From Sambucus nigra (Eukaryota > Streptophyta > Magnoliopsida > Dipsacales > Adoxaceae), in contig OX422223.1 of NCBI GenBank assembly GCA_949130495.1, positions 75,018,751-75,082,750 on the forward strand: a stretch of DNA of 64,000 nucleotides, given 5' to 3'. The notes under the pieces were generated by a model, which saw only the letters and a program-made list of their open reading frames with translations, did no database searches and had not been told where the DNA came from. Positions 1 through 12,313 of this stretch are shown piece after piece. Made by a program: the position numbers and the translations under genes. The stretch's first letter is position 1; each line of letters starts with the position of its first letter.

Positions 1-1319
1 GTAATTAAGCTGAGGGACAGATAATGTTCTGCTAGCATAGTAAATAACATGAGCTTTCCTGTCTTTTTTTTGTCCAAGAACGGCCCCAATCGCGTAGTCA
101 CTTGCATCACACATAAGCTCAAATGGGAGTGACCAATCAGGAGCTTGCATGATAGGAGCGGAAATTAGCATGCTTTTTAAGTTTATCAAAAGCTTCTCGA
201 CATGCTTTATTCCATTCAAATGGAGTTTCCTTCATGAGAAGATTACTCAAAGGTCTAGCGATGGCGCTAAAGTCTTTGATAAATCTTCTCTAAAATCCAG
301 CATGGCCTATAAAGGACCTCACATCTTTAAGTGATTTTGGTGGGGGTAACTCAGCTATTACTTCAATTTTTGCTCGATCAACTTCAATCCCCCTAGATGA
401 GACTATGTGTCCTAAAACTACGCCCTCGGTAATCATAAAATGGCATTTTTCCCAATTGAGGACTAAGTCTTTTCCCACACACCGGAATAGAACTTTTTCA
501 AGATTAGCTAAACATTGGTCGAAAGATGGACTGAAAACGCTGAAATCGTCAATGAACACCTCAAGACCTTTTTCAATCATATTGCTAAAGAGACTTAGCA
601 TGCACCTTTGAAAAGTTGCTGCGCATTACATAACCCAAATGGCATACGTTTATAGGCAAACGTACCAAACGGACATGTAAAAGTCGTCTTTTCTTGATCA
701 AGTACATCCACTTCAATCTGATTATAACCAGAATACCCATCTAGGAAATAGTAGTAAGGATGGCCCACCACTCGTTCAATCACTTGATCGATGAACGGTA
801 AGGGGAATGGTATTTTCTAGTTCCGGCATTGAGTTTTCGGTAGTCAATGCATACACGACACCCGGTGGTGGTGCGTTGAGGTATTAGTTCTCCCTTGGCA
901 TTTTCAACCACGGTCATACCCGATTTTTTTGGAACAACCTGAATTGGGCTCACCCATTTACTATCAGAAATGGGATAGATAATCCCAGCATCTAGCAATT
1001 TGATGATTTCCGCTCTTACAATATCTTTCATGGTTGGGTTTAATCTCCTTTGCATCTCACGCGATGTCTTCACCTCTTCCTCAAGATGGATTTTATGGGT
1101 ACAAATCAATGGAATTATACCTTTCAAATCTGCTATAGTCCAACCAAAAGAATTTCTATGCTTCCGTAACACATCCAACAACATACCCTCTTGCTCTTTT
1201 TTTAAACTGGAAGAAACAACAACAGGAAATGTATCATTATCTCCCAGAAAATCATATTTGACATGCGAGGGTAGTTTCTTCAACTCAAGACTAGGAAATA
1301 TATTTTCAGAGGGAATCAT
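1..1319 (-). pseudogene. Ty3/gypsy reverse transcriptase and start of RNase H, frameshifted and cut by window edge
   Basis: Positions 1319-780 encode the N-terminal RT region, including the LLDAGIIYPISDSKWVSPIQ and CRVCIDYRKLNAGT motifs. The reading shifts frame near 780-830 to 783-595, which has FLDGYSGYNQI and the MPFGLCNA motif. It shifts again near 600 to 601-290, which holds the catalytic FIDDFSVF box (the YxDD equivalent) and the KCHFM and LGHIVS motifs. Below 290 the connection and RNase H region continues (LLMKETPFEWNKACREAFDKL) with several stops before the window edge. RT copies element RNA into DNA in a virus-like particle. With at least two frameshifts this copy cannot make a full enzyme. 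Identification as gypsy RT is firm; the lineage is inferred from gag and the primer site. Confidence 0.9.
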
Positions 1320-1382
1320 GGTTGTCTCCCTCGGAGGTAATTCTTCAAACCTAGAAATCCAGTCAACATCTCTTAATTCTTC

Positions 1383-1961
1383 TCAACTCACATCTTCTTG
1401 TGACCAAGTTTCCAACTCTTCCACCTCACGCTCAAACGCAGTATAACGACTCTTTTTCTCACCACTTTTCACTAAACACACCTCCAGTGCATCTCCTCCT
1501 ATGATCTTCTCGATGTGCTCATCTACCACTGCTTCAATAAAATCCACCTCAATAATTTCATCCTCATCACCCATTTGGTTAGCGACAATGAAAATATTAG
1601 TCTCGAGAGTCATGTTTCCAAAAGTGAGTTGCATTTGCCCATTCCGTGTATTGATCAAAGCATTAGCAGTAGCTAAAAATGGACGGCCTAATATTATTGG
1701 AACATGATTTCTCGCATGGGGAGCAGGCTCAGTGTCCCAAATGATGAAATCAACATGGAAGTAGAACGTGTCCACTTGAACTATCACATCCTCTACAACC
1801 CCACGAGGCACTTTCACTATTCGATCAGCTAACTGTAGAGTGATTCGGGTAGGTTTTAAATCACCTAAATCAAGTTGCTTATAGATGGAGTATGGAAGGA
1901 TGTTCACACTCGCACCTAAGTCAAGCAATGCTTTTTCCATTTTTTTTCTCCTATGACACAT
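1383..1961 (-). pseudogene. Retrotransposon aspartic protease domain (Ty3/gypsy)
   Basis: This 192-residue open frame carries the protease active-site motif LLDLGASVNILPYS, followed by a beta-rich segment ending in the ILGRPFLATANALI motif, the usual second landmark of retropepsin-like domains in Athila-type elements. The enzyme cleaves the gag-pol precursor. The annotated start is only the first Met of the open stretch. The domain continues from gag upstream: conserved linker residues lie between about 2110 and 1960 in another reading. The frame stays open to 1383, just before the RT pseudogene, as expected of one ancestral polyprotein. Confidence 0.85.
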
Positions 1962-2113
1962 GAAATTGTGGGTGCACCAGGATCCTTGAATTTTGGTGGT
2001 AGATCATTGAGAAGGATCGAGCTCACATTTTGTGCCAAGAAAACATTCTTCTTCACCTTGAGCCGTCGTTTGATAGTCAAAAGATCTTTGATGACCTTAG
2101 CATATGCTGGAAT

Positions 2114-3807
2114 TTATTGAATAGCATCAAGGAACGGCAAGTTCAATTTTACTTGCTTCAACACATCCAAAACTTCTATACGCGACGCCCCTTTTTTGGG
2201 TGGAGCTAAGCGTTGAGGAAATGGAGCAGCAGTTGGTAGTTTGACTTTAATTTCAGATTCAACTCCCTCATCCTTGTCTTTCGTATCCAACGGAGTCTTA
2301 GCAGACTCAAAAGTTTTAGATTCCTTGGGAATTTCAGGTTCAACTCCCTCATCTTTCTCCTTTGGAAGTTTTGGTGCTAGATCAATTACGCGACCACTAC
2401 GAAGAGTAGTAACAGCTTGACATTGTTCTGGAAAATCCGATGATGTGGAGCTAACCGTGGGTTGTCCTTGAAGAGGAGGTCTTTGGCCTTGGGCTAGGAA
2501 TTTACCCTTCTCCTGAGTATTCACTGCAGATTGCAACCTAGAGATTCTAGTATGAATTTCAGTGAACATTCGATCATATTTAGCATTGCTCTCTTTTTGA
2601 TATTGGATGAATTGATTCAGGTTATCTTCAAGAGATCGCCTAGGTGGAGCGACATACGGACCAGGAGGTGGTACCTGCATAGGATTTGGCATCGGAGGAG
2701 CCACTTGCTGAAATTGAGGAGGTGGTGGCAGAGTCATATGTGGGTTAGGAGCCATCCCCCTTGGGGTTGTCCATAATGGAACCCAGGATTATTCCTCCAT
2801 GATTGATTTTATGCATTCCCTTGCTGTGCGTTATAATTTCTGCGAAACCCCCCTATTGCCTCAACTTGTTCAGTGTACATTGACTTGTATGTAGGGATGG
2901 TAGGACATCCTTTGGTAGAATGACCTGCAGCACAAATGACACACACTTTTTCCTTCCCGGCTTGCACGGGTCCAGCTACTTCTCTCAATCGCACTTCAAG
3001 CATGTCTCTGAAATTCTTTTCCAATTGGTCAAACTTTCGATCTAACAAAGTGTCCTTGTCCAAGTGATAGATACCGGACGCAGAAGGCACATTGGACACT
3101 TGTCGATTTCTATTTTAACTATTGGGATCAGAAATATCCCATGCTTGGGTAGTCTCTGCTACATATTTCGGATGAGCCTCAGCATCGCTCGAGTCTAATT
3201 CCTAAAAAGGTCTTTCTCACATGGTTTGAACAAGTTGTTTAGATGCTAAATTAAGGCCTTGATGGAAAAATGAAATCAAATGATGTTTTTCAAAGCCATG
3301 ATGTGGGCAAGCATAAACTAACTCCTGAAATCTCTACCAACACTTGTCGAAGGCCTCATTTTCATTTTGTCGAAAAGATTGTATTTGGGCTTTAACATAA
3401 TTGGTTTTGTGTTGAGGAAAAAATTTGGAGAGAAACTTGGTTTGCATATCTCTCCAGGATAATACGAAATTCGGGGGTAGCGACCATAGCCAGGTCTTAG
3501 CTTTATCCTTTAAGGAAAAAGGGAAAAGCTTTAATCGGATAACATCTTGTGGGCAAGCTTGGTCACCAAACGTCTCACATGCTTCCTCGAACTCTCTAAT
3601 ATGGAGATATGGTTTTTTCGAATCCATCCCGTGAAATGTGGGAAGAATTTGAATCATACCACTTCGAAAGTGGAACTGACCGGCATTATACGGGAGTAAA
3701 ATGCAACCAGGGGTAACAGTTCTCTCAGGAAATAACAAATCTTTCATGGGAAGGTATGGTATATCATCCTCTCCAACACCAACACCAACACTACCTTGCA
3801 CAGACAT
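2114..3807 (-). pseudogene. Ty3/gypsy gag, three open pieces separated by stops
   Basis: The first piece (3807-3334) contains the plant retrotransposon gag core: PTFHGMDSKKPYLHIREFEE, then DVIRLKLFPFSLKDKAKTWL and a KFFP motif. The second (3099-2809) contains a zinc knuckle of spacing C-X2-C-X3-H-X4-C (CVICAAGHSTKGC). The third (2755-2114) is proline-rich (MAPNPHMTLPPPPQFQQ). It then has the TTLRSGRVID motif and the conserved tail LKQVKLNLPFLDAI that links gag to protease. Gag forms the particle that packages element RNA. The interval 3334-3099 has several in-frame stops, so the protein is broken. Confidence 0.85.
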
Positions 3808-4084
3808 ATTGCTACCGAAAGATTCAGAATTCTCACTCAGTGTTTGACTCGATGAACGACTTGTGATTGAATTGTTAGGCGAAGGTGGTGGAACCCAAAA
3901 ATGAGGAGAATCAATGGTATGAGAATTTTCAGAATTTTCTTCGGCAATAGGATTTTCGTGAACTTGGGTGGAAGATGAATTCTACATATAAGCGCATAAG
4001 AGATGAGATGTAAAAAAAACAATTTTTTTTTTTTGAAATCACTTGTAGATAAAAATCACTTTCCTAAATTATACCAATTGATGG

Positions 4085-4102
4085 TCCCCGGCAACGGCGC
4101 CA
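4085..4102 (-). other. Primer-binding site, tRNA-Asp type
   Basis: The minus strand reads TGGCGCCGTTGCCGGGGA here, the complement of the 3' end of plant tRNA-Asp (CCGGCAACGGCGCCA). It sits a few bases from the LTR edge at about 4109, where a 5' primer site should be for a minus-strand element. Confidence 0.9.
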
Positions 4103-4108
4103 AAAACT

Positions 4109-5640
4109 TGACGCGACTAAGAATTTGTCTCAAAAGTGCATCTTCTCTAGGCTCAAGTGCAAGCCTGTCGCGTTAGTAATAATCCGATAAGTCGGGATCG
4201 TATCCACAGGGACCAATAATTGGTACTTGTATAGGAGAAGTTATTAAATCTTGAAATGATTCCTCAAAAGAAATATGAAAAGATGAGTAATGATTGGGAA
4301 ATTTCTAGTGAAATAAAAAAAAATCAAGAAAAATAAACTAAAATTTGTGAAGAAATTAGATTGACAAATGAGAGAAAATAGGGTAGGGTACAATCCCTCA
4401 AACCTTAATGAATTACCGTGTAGAATACTAGAATTGAAAATTAAAGTTCTTGACTAAATCCAGCCTTTATAAATCCTAAGCATTACATATATGAAGGATC
4501 TAGCCCTCATCGTATGAAATCAAAGGTAAATATAAAGTGGTGAATGGACAATTACACTCGCAAAGCGTTCTTAAACATCTCAAGTACCTAGGGCAAGAGA
4601 GATTAAAAGATTGACTATGTTTGTATAATTTTCATTCACAATTCGGTTAGAATTTAATTTACCCTCTATTTTCTATATAAGTAATTTGACTCGGAGTGAG
4701 TTCATGTACCCCAGCCCTTAAGAATTTAGCTAGACATGATTTGATTAAAGAATAACTTCATACACTAAATTATAGGTCTAACAACTATTGAAAATAATTT
4801 GCAAAACAATTGAAATTGAACTAACATAAATACCAACTAAGAGAAAGGAATTGTTATACTTGATTTCAGCAACAGGAAAAGACTTGAATCCATAAATTGT
4901 AATCACTCTTACAAACTAGGGTTTATGAAAACTCCTATGAAAATTTCCTACATTCTGAATTTCTCTCTCTAAAATTGACCTAAAATCCTCTCTAGATGAT
5001 CTCCTCAAGAATGAGGTAGGGCATGGGCTTTTATAGCTCCAAGTACTACGAATTTGACAGCCAGAGTTGCTTGTGGCGCAAGATTTCACCAGCTACGCAC
5101 ATCAAAATCTTCACAATAAATGCCAGGATTTCGCATGACCAGACCGGTCCGGATATACCTCGGATCGGTCCATTTTTCAACCACCGGATAGGTTCTTTTT
5201 TTATTCTACCAGATCGGTTCTGCTATCATCGGTTTGTCATCCATCCGGGGTCTACTGGACTTGGATCATTTCGGATCGGTCCGGTTTCCACTGGATCGGT
5301 CCAATTTTCTTCCATGTTGACTTTTCTTTTTCATCTTTGACTGGCCATAACTTTTGATCTCGAGCTCCGATTTGAGTTTCGTTTCTTCCGATATTCTTGT
5401 GAAATCAAGCACTTCAACTTCCCTTTAAGTGTCGAATTCGAATTCTGGATAGAAATTTACACTTTTACCCTTTTACCTTTCTTCCTTTCATCATTTCCTT
5501 TCTTTCAAATTCTTTCTCTCTTTTCTTGCACTAAATTCCTGTAAAATCCATCAGAAATACACGAAACTCGGGGAAATTGTTAGAAACAATCAATGGCAAT
5601 GATATGGAATAAAAATGATTCAATTACCTTGTTCGAGATA
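4109..5640 (-). repeat. 5' LTR of the Athila/Tat-like element
   Basis: The LTR starts next to the primer site at TGACGCGACTAAG. It contains the GTCGGGATCGTATCCACAGG stretch common in plant gypsy LTR ends. No second LTR is present for alignment, so the far end was placed by a change in sequence character near 5.6 kb and may be off by 100 bp or more. The 105-aa open frame inside it looks incidental. Confidence 0.65.
5145..5310. repeat. Array of GGATCGGTCC-like palindromic words in the LTR
   Basis: Within about 165 bp the words ACCGGTCCGGAT, GGATCGGTCC (three times), AGATCGGTTC and related partial copies recur. The core GATC/ACCGGT elements are self-complementary. Compare the TTCGAA and CGATCG word arrays in other LTRs of this window. 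Confidence 0.6.
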
Positions 5641-7715
5641 TCAAAATCACTAACTTAAGGGGCTAAATTCTAAAGAATTTATGCTTGGTCACTTTTAATA
5701 CTTGATAGAGATTCTTGAGGGTAGTTGGCATGTTTAGATGCCTGTCAAGGTGTATCTAGGGTGATTACTTCTCTCTCCCTCTAGCTAAGTTACTTCTAAG
5801 TTCATTACTACCTTCTGAGTTATACACGAGGGATTTGTGAGTTTAAACTGAGTCCTATATTCATTAAGGGTTTGTGTTTGCATGTTATACCACTAATCCA
5901 AGGTTTTAGCCATTTAACTTATCATTACTATACTTCAAAGGGGTTACGCCTCCATCTTATCTAAAGTACCCCCCTATAATTTCATAATTAAATCAAATCT
6001 GAGATAAATTGTCAATTTATGAACTTAAGAGATTAAGTTTTGTTATATATGGGTTTAGATATCATTATAAGTTGTTATTGATATGTTAGGAACCTTGGCT
6101 TATTAATCAATGGTGGATTGGGGTTTTAGGTTCTTGTTTTGGAGTTTGGGGTTTAGGAAAATCATAACAATGGGATATCTAGATTGCAAGGTCCGTTCGC
6201 ATGGCTAAGTATCCCCATGCGTGCGGCGGGGAAGGAAGACTTTTATGTTGCAGGTTTTTATAGCGATGATCGTTGAGGGTCACGGTCAATATTTGGGGAG
6301 ATATTTGGAGACTGTTTAGAACTAATACGTGGAGCGTTAGTTTAATCAATGTTTGTAAGTTTGAATATTAGTTATTATTAATCGAGTATATTATTTTAAA
6401 AATTATGACATTTTTAGTTTTGAGAGTAGATTGGATTCATGTAGCGTGAGGACCTTGAGTATAGGGTAGGGTATTATGATATTTTATGAGATTAAGATAT
6501 GGCTAGTGATTGATTATATCAGATAATAGTTTATAATGTCTTACAACCCATTGAGTAGGGTAGTAAAATGGCCCATGTATGATGTTGACTGCACATGTTA
6601 TTCCCAATGAGGAGATAGGCTCTATTTAGGTCCTATTTTACCTCGATCTTATGGCTAATGTACCGGTATTTTCTATGGATAAATAAAGGAGGGAGTTATA
6701 GCACATAAACTTCGGGTATGGAGGTCTTGCATTATGAGGTAACGTGTAATGATTATCCCTAGTCGAGTATTTGAGATTATAAAGTTGGGACACCATATAA
6801 CTATACCTAGTATGCACGAGTGATCTCCAAAGGAAATAGGAATAGGCCTTTGTATTTTTATTTACGGACTTGAGCGTAGCCCATGATATTTAATGTGGTT
6901 TGTGCATAATCATTGTTATTCTACGGTATATGATTTGTATTGGGTAATTTGTGATGGTAAAACTACACTATGATCTATATGATGATTATGTATTGCAGTA
7001 TTTGAGATGTTTGTATTGATTTATGATTTATACTAGAAATGTATAGATAAGGACTTATGACTAGGGAATAATATAAGGAATATACAAGAGACTTATATCC
7101 AAAGTTAGAGGCCTGCAATTAACTGAGTATATTACATTTGAAACATTCTTTTGGAATCATAACAAGAGATAGTTATTGATCCTACGATTAATAAGTGAGT
7201 TGCTTTTAATGTAAGAGATTTCAGTAAAATAAATGATTCTTAACACAAGAGATGAACTTAAGAATGTGAATGTAAAGATTAGTTAGATAGGAGATATACA
7301 TATATCACATGGGACTTATGGAGTTTGAGAGTAGAACCACATGTTAATTTTAGGTTGTTTGGGTTGGATGACTTGAATAACTTAAAATAAACATGGGAGG
7401 AACCTTCATTATTATTATTATTATTGTGGTTAAACTTCAGTTAAATTATTACTCCTTGTAGACTTGCTATAACATTCGTTGTTGAGCTATTTTTACATGT
7501 TTCAAGTCGTTGTTTCTGCCATAGACGTGGGTTTTAGGCCGTTGTTACAATAACAACAACCTAAAATCTTCCATAGACTTGTTCTACCATATATAGCTAC
7601 TACCTTGACTCAATGTTTTAGGATCTTTTTGGGAATAACTTTATTTTCCACCACACGTGTAACATGTGATGGCATTTGGGGAATCTTGCTTCATCTCCCC
7701 GCTTTCTTGACTTAA
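5641..7715. other. No gene recognised; AT-rich repetitive-looking sequence
   Basis: No open frame of convincing length or similarity exists here. The only simple repeat is a short (ATT)n near 7410-7426. The G-containing stretch around 6.2-6.3 kb resembles LTR-type sequence, but I could not pair it with another copy in the window. Confidence 0.5.
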
Positions 7716-8549
7716 TTAAATACTAGGCATATACAATCTTGGGTTGCCTTTGGTTGGAAATAGATGTTTCCATGACTTGGCAAATTTATTACTAAGCAAG
7801 GCCACATCATCGTCATTAACATGAAGGGACTCTTTTAATGGAGAAACTTTATGAGTTTTAACCTTAAATATTACGCTATTCTCTTTGATAGGTTCTCTGT
7901 GACAATAATTCAAATTCGCCTCATAAATTCAAAGTGAGCATACTAACTCTTGTACTTTTAAAGGAGTCTTAGGTAGATCTTGAACTTCTTTGATGCCATT
8001 AGACTTGCAGAGAAACTTAAAGGGATGAGACATAACGATCTTATCGATAGTGATATTCTATTTGATTATTCCTTTTAAAGGAAAATCTGAATTAACTATG
8101 TCATTTAGTAGACCACATATTTCATTATAGGTTTCGTTCTCCTCCATGGTAAAGATTTGGAAACAAGTGGTGAGGCATTGAAGCTTTTCATTCTTAACAA
8201 TGGAGGTGCCTTCATAGGTCATTTTTAAAACTTTCCATGACTCCTAGATGTAGTACACATCGAAATACTTCGGAACTCATTAAAAGTGACTATGACATTA
8301 TAACCACAAGTAATAGATGGATTCCAACTCATTAAAAAAACTATTCCAAATTCGATGATCCGTTGACATTATATGTACCATCAGACGAACCTTCCAATAG
8401 AAATAGTTACAATTGTCAAAATGTGGAGGTATACGAGATGAACCACCATCCATCGCGCACAAATGATCTAATCTGAGGTTTAACCCTAAAAAGAATGTGA
8501 CCCGCTCTGATACAACTAGGAGATTGACCCCTCGAAGGTGACTACCCAA
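7716..8549 (-). pseudogene. Ty1/copia gag remnant (N-terminal and UBN2-like region)
   Basis: On the minus strand, downstream of a tRNA-iMet primer site, the peptide PPHFDNCNYFYWKVRLMVHI is the typical start of plant copia gag. Further down, a diverged UBN2-like gag region can be read in pieces (for example EENETYNEICGLLNDIVNSD), ending with a 65-aa open piece at 7913-7716 that contains DDVALLSNKFAKSWKHLF. Several stops and frame changes make it a pseudogene. No pol follows, so the element is truncated near 7.7 kb. Confidence 0.7.
8504..8515 (-). other. Primer-binding site, initiator tRNA-Met type
   Basis: The minus strand reads TTGTATCAGAGC, one base from the canonical copia primer site TGGTATCAGAGC, just upstream of the gag remnant. 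It implies that the flanking sequence to the right (from about 8516) was the 5' LTR of this minus-strand copia copy. Confidence 0.75.
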
Positions 8550-8589
8550 TTAAAAATTAATTTCCAATTTGAAAAGATAATTACATTTT

Positions 8590-9119
8590 GAGTTATTTAT
8601 GCAAATGGGTAACGAACTTTGTAACTTTTTCCACTTAGGCCACTAAAATTTTTCTAGCATTATAGCCATTGTACTCTTATTTTATTTCTACTTAGCCCAT
8701 TGATATTAATGTTGATATTGAAATATGTATTTTTATTCATCAAATTTGAATTTTTCTTCTTCAACACTTCACATTTCCTTTTTTACTCTTCACCCAAAGT
8801 GTTTGTCTACCCATATATGATTTGGAGGGGTGAGGGATAGAAATATTCAATTGGAATTTGTAAATCTGGAAATTTCCCTCACCCCAAATGGTTGTTAATA
8901 AGATTATTTACTCAAAATTCATATTTGAATAAGAAATATGAAAGTTTGAAGAAGATAAATGCATTTATAAAGAATGAAAATGAAGGTTTCAATGTCAACA
9001 TTAATATCACTGGTCTAAGTGGAAATAAAGCAAGCCTACAACGGCTATAACACTAAAAAACATTTTTGGCCTAAGTAGATATAGTTGTAAAGTTCATTAC
9101 CTATTTGCTTAGATAACCC
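8590..9119. mobile_element. Foldback MITE with long terminal inverted repeats
   Basis: The left ~115 bases (from GAGTTATTTATGCAAATGGG) match, with mismatches, the reverse complement of the right end (starting GGGTTATCTAAGCAAATAGG). The correspondence continues inward through CCACTTAGGCC and GATATTAATGTTGA. The centre also folds: GGGGTGAGGG pairs with CCCTCACCCC. It has no coding capacity, so this is a non-autonomous DNA element inserted in old copia LTR sequence. Both flanks carry TTTT, too weak to define the target duplication or superfamily. Confidence 0.75.
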
Positions 9120-9542
9120 TTTTATTTAAAAAAAAAACTAAATGGTGTAAAGAATTCAAAAGGTTTATGTGACAAATTGTTTTATCAAGATTAAAATATA
9201 ATTAATTTTATCTTCTAATTAAGATAAGTGAATCTAATAATACTAAAATGTAAAACAATTCACACAACACGAAATTATGAGGATAAACCCACTAATAGAA
9301 AAAAAACATCAAGCTGAAATAATTGACAAATGTATGGTAGAGATTAACATAAATAAGAAACTGACTTACAATCACACAATGCACTAATTTCCCATCAACT
9401 CTTTCAAACCATATTCTCCGACGAGAGCGCTGTAAGAGTATATGTATACTCATGTTCCCAACACATAATTAGATTATCATATTCCACGTGCGAAATATAT
9501 TTTTTGTCGTTTTTAGTCCATGATGTCATTCCGACATAATAC
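9120..9542 (-). other. Probable remainder of the old minus-strand copia LTR
   Basis: AT-rich, no gene. By position it is the part of the LTR beyond the MITE, cut at 9542 by insertion of copia element A. There is no second copy in the window to confirm this. Confidence 0.35.
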
Positions 9543-9643
9543 TGCTGGGGTTTTATTCTTAAAACCATGTAATGACATTTGTTTTTTCAATAAAAGGATT
9601 TTCTAGTTCAATTGAAATAAAAACTGCGTTTATGAGAATGCTT

Positions 9644-9685
<42 letters not shown>

Positions 9686-11114
9686 TTTGAAAATATAATT
9701 TTTTATGTTGATCAATTTTACTTAATAGGAATTTCGATGAGCTGGGTTCGGTTTGATCACAGATAATCAAAATTTTATTTTTTGGTATAATTGAACAGTT
9801 CGCAACCTAGATAGGGAGTTAAAATCTTATAGGTATGGCTACGTGTGCAATCCTATTAGTAAATTAAAATTGCGAGAACATATCTGATGGTTTGAGAACT
9901 TATATGATAGTTCAAAAGAGGATTATGACATATACATCAAAGAATGTATTGAACAGGACCACTCGTGAGATTTAAGTCTAAGGGATATCTTAATTAAAAG
10001 TAGGTAATCTCGCACCATTGAAAATGGTGCATAAATTCTTAAACCCGAGGGTTATAAGAATTCGAATACTTACATGGTTATTGTTGTGATTACTTTGGGT
10101 GGGATTCAATTTCAGGTTGGATCAATATATTCCTATAAGTTGGAAAATAGCTGTATGATTAGGTTTGAGATCATAATTCAGGGGAATTCGCGTCCAAGAA
10201 ATACCTTGGATTTTAATACGACCTCGATACTCTTATAGAATTTCTTTCTACCAGTAAACTTAATCAATGGATTATGTTATAATTCGATGGAGTAAAAAAA
10301 TAAATTAAGTGTCAAAATTAAGGGATTGATTAGATGTTTGGTTAAAATCAATTAGTGATAAATTGATTTGAACAAGTGGATATTGAAAACATAACAGAGG
10401 GATTCATATTATGTACCTAATTAACTTTGCAACTAATACCTCATTATTTTGAGTGATTTTGAGATAATTAAATTAGTGTGTAGTCATAATTATTTAGGGA
10501 AAATAATTATGATTAAATAAAGAAAGAGAATAAATCATGGAATTCTAATTTGGGATTTTTGAGTATTTATTTGGAAGCCAATTTAAATATTTGATCTTTG
10601 GTCCCTAGTATAATTTATATGCCCAAGTAGTAGGCCAAACTCTCTGGAAGCTCAGTTCAATCCAAGTCCATAAATTATACATATATATATATATTGGTGT
10701 AAGTTCTGGTTTTAAGATGCATATTCATTATTATTGGTTAGAGAGGGAAAGAGAAAACATAATTTATGTTTTTGTCAGGAGGGTTATAGAGTGGTCCATA
10801 TATCACTCTGAATCAAATGTTTTCATATCCCAAGGTGCCAAAACACCTACCTGGATTTGGGAGGATCATATACTAGAAGATCAATATCTTTTGATGCATA
10901 CCAGCAAGATTTTGGAGGACTAAAAGAAGGCATCCATTTTATTACCTTCAAATACCTTTTCCCCTCATTCAGATCAATAACAACATCTTCTAAGGTATTG
11001 TATCCGAAACACTAGGGTTAAGATTTAAACCTAATTTTTGATTTGCACATTATATTACATAATCATATGAAGTTTTTTAGTAGAACTTTTTCTTCATATA
11101 TCGATCCCCAACCA
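9543..11114 (+). repeat. 5' LTR of copia A
   Basis: It aligns over its length with 33805-35280. Shared landmarks are TTTTATTCTTA at the start, GGTTCGGTTTGATCAC, GAACAGTYCRC, GGGAGTT and the end GATCCCCAA next to the primer site. It contains an (AT)n tract at 9650-9682 that the other copy lacks. The two copies differ by many substitutions, so the insertion is old. Confidence 0.85.
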
Positions 11115-11115
11115 T

Positions 11116-11127
11116 TAATATCAGAGC
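11116..11127 (+). other. Primer-binding site of copia A (initiator tRNA-Met type)
   Basis: TAATATCAGAGC follows the LTR end and differs from TGGTATCAGAGC at two positions. A diverged equivalent (TTAGTATAGGGC) follows the second LTR at about 35285. Confidence 0.75.
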
Positions 11128-11369
11128 CCAAGTTTTAGAATTATCATATTTTAGAAATAGCCATGTTGTCCACCATTAAACCCTTTGTTGCATGTTAGAA
11201 AATATGTGCATGGATGTGTACATTTTTGTACTAACATGGTTTTTTAGGATGTGAATGATTATATCCCTTCCAACATGATGACATGAATATATTTTGTATC
11301 AATGAATCTTACTGTGGTTTATCCATAGTTATTTGTTGCTCCGAGATTTGATTTAGTTATAATAATTAA

Positions 11370-12313
11370 GGTTTTAGAAACTCCGCCTATTTCAATCACG
11401 GGTGATCAGTACTTTACTAAAATAAAACAGGATTCTCATCTGGCTCATTCTTAGCATCGCTATCAAAAACATTTTAAATTATTAACCACCTATTAATTAA
11501 ATAAGTCGGGGTCAAATTTTATCTTTCATTAACATATAACAATCTTAACCAAACCATAATAATCCCAAATACGTAGTAATCAATATAAATGAAACCACAA
11601 TGTAAAGTGTAAAGTAAAGATAAATTGATAAAGTTCACGAATAAACCATAGGATAAAAATCCAACACATCCAATATATCTGACTAGAATTATGAAATACA
11701 TAAGTTTGAATGAAAAGTGAAAACACGCTCAACCAATACAGGAATAAAGAACCTAATCTAGAATGCAATACGTGAAGTGGCTACTCAATAACCTGCAAGC
11801 CTCCACATCAGCTGCAGCTTCGTATTCCTAGAAAGAATAGTCATCCATGGCGTTCCTGTGGCTGGACACCTAAAAGTTTTTAGAAAATATATTTGATAGG
11901 GGTGATAGGCCAAAACCTTTTTAAAATATTTTTAAGTAATTAAGATGCAATAAATAAATATGAAGTAAAATTTTCCACATTTAAGACGATTTCGCACTCT
12001 CATGAAAATACCCCTCACCTCTCAACTATTATGCACACCTAGCGCATACATCTTAACCCATCTAGATACACTACCCCGCCTAACTAGTCATGTTGTAAAT
12101 CTCACTAATACACCACTCTACCCCGAGTATTGTTTATCGTTAATTTCTTAGCTATTTCTCTCATTAGCTTAATTAATAATTCCATAATTCATCATTCTTA
12201 TAACACTATCCAGTTATTTATAAACATTCACACTTAATGTATTAAGCATGTATATAATTAACTACACTATTATATACATAATACTATAATAAACACACAT
12301 ATGTTCCCTTTTA
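11370..12313 (-). repeat. Chromovirus-type LTR fragment inserted in the copia A leader
   Basis: The copia A leader runs to GGTTTTAG near 11369 and resumes near 12314, judged against the second leader at 35281-35739. The extra ~945 bp matches the left ~940 bp of the solo LTR at 50984: both have GGGTGATCAGT, then CTTAGCATC and AAAAAC, the CCTGTGGCTGGACACCTAAAAG stretch in shortened form, and the CTACCC and CCCGAGTAT landmarks in the same order. The rest of the LTR is missing. Confidence 0.7.

Larger units (their letters stand above)
1..5640 (-). mobile_element. Athila/Tat-like Ty3/gypsy retrotransposon, 3' part beyond the window
   Basis: Reading leftwards from about 5.6 kb are an LTR, a tRNA-Asp primer-binding site, gag with a zinc knuckle, an aspartic protease, reverse transcriptase and the start of RNase H, which runs off the window edge. 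The gag-PR-RT order with integrase expected after RNase H is the Ty3/gypsy arrangement. The tRNA-Asp primer and the proline-rich gag tail followed by the protease linker match the non-chromovirus Athila/Tat branch. The coding parts carry in-frame stops and frameshifts, so this copy is dead. The 3' LTR is not in the window. The outer edge of the 5' LTR is estimated to about 100 bp. Confidence 0.85.
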
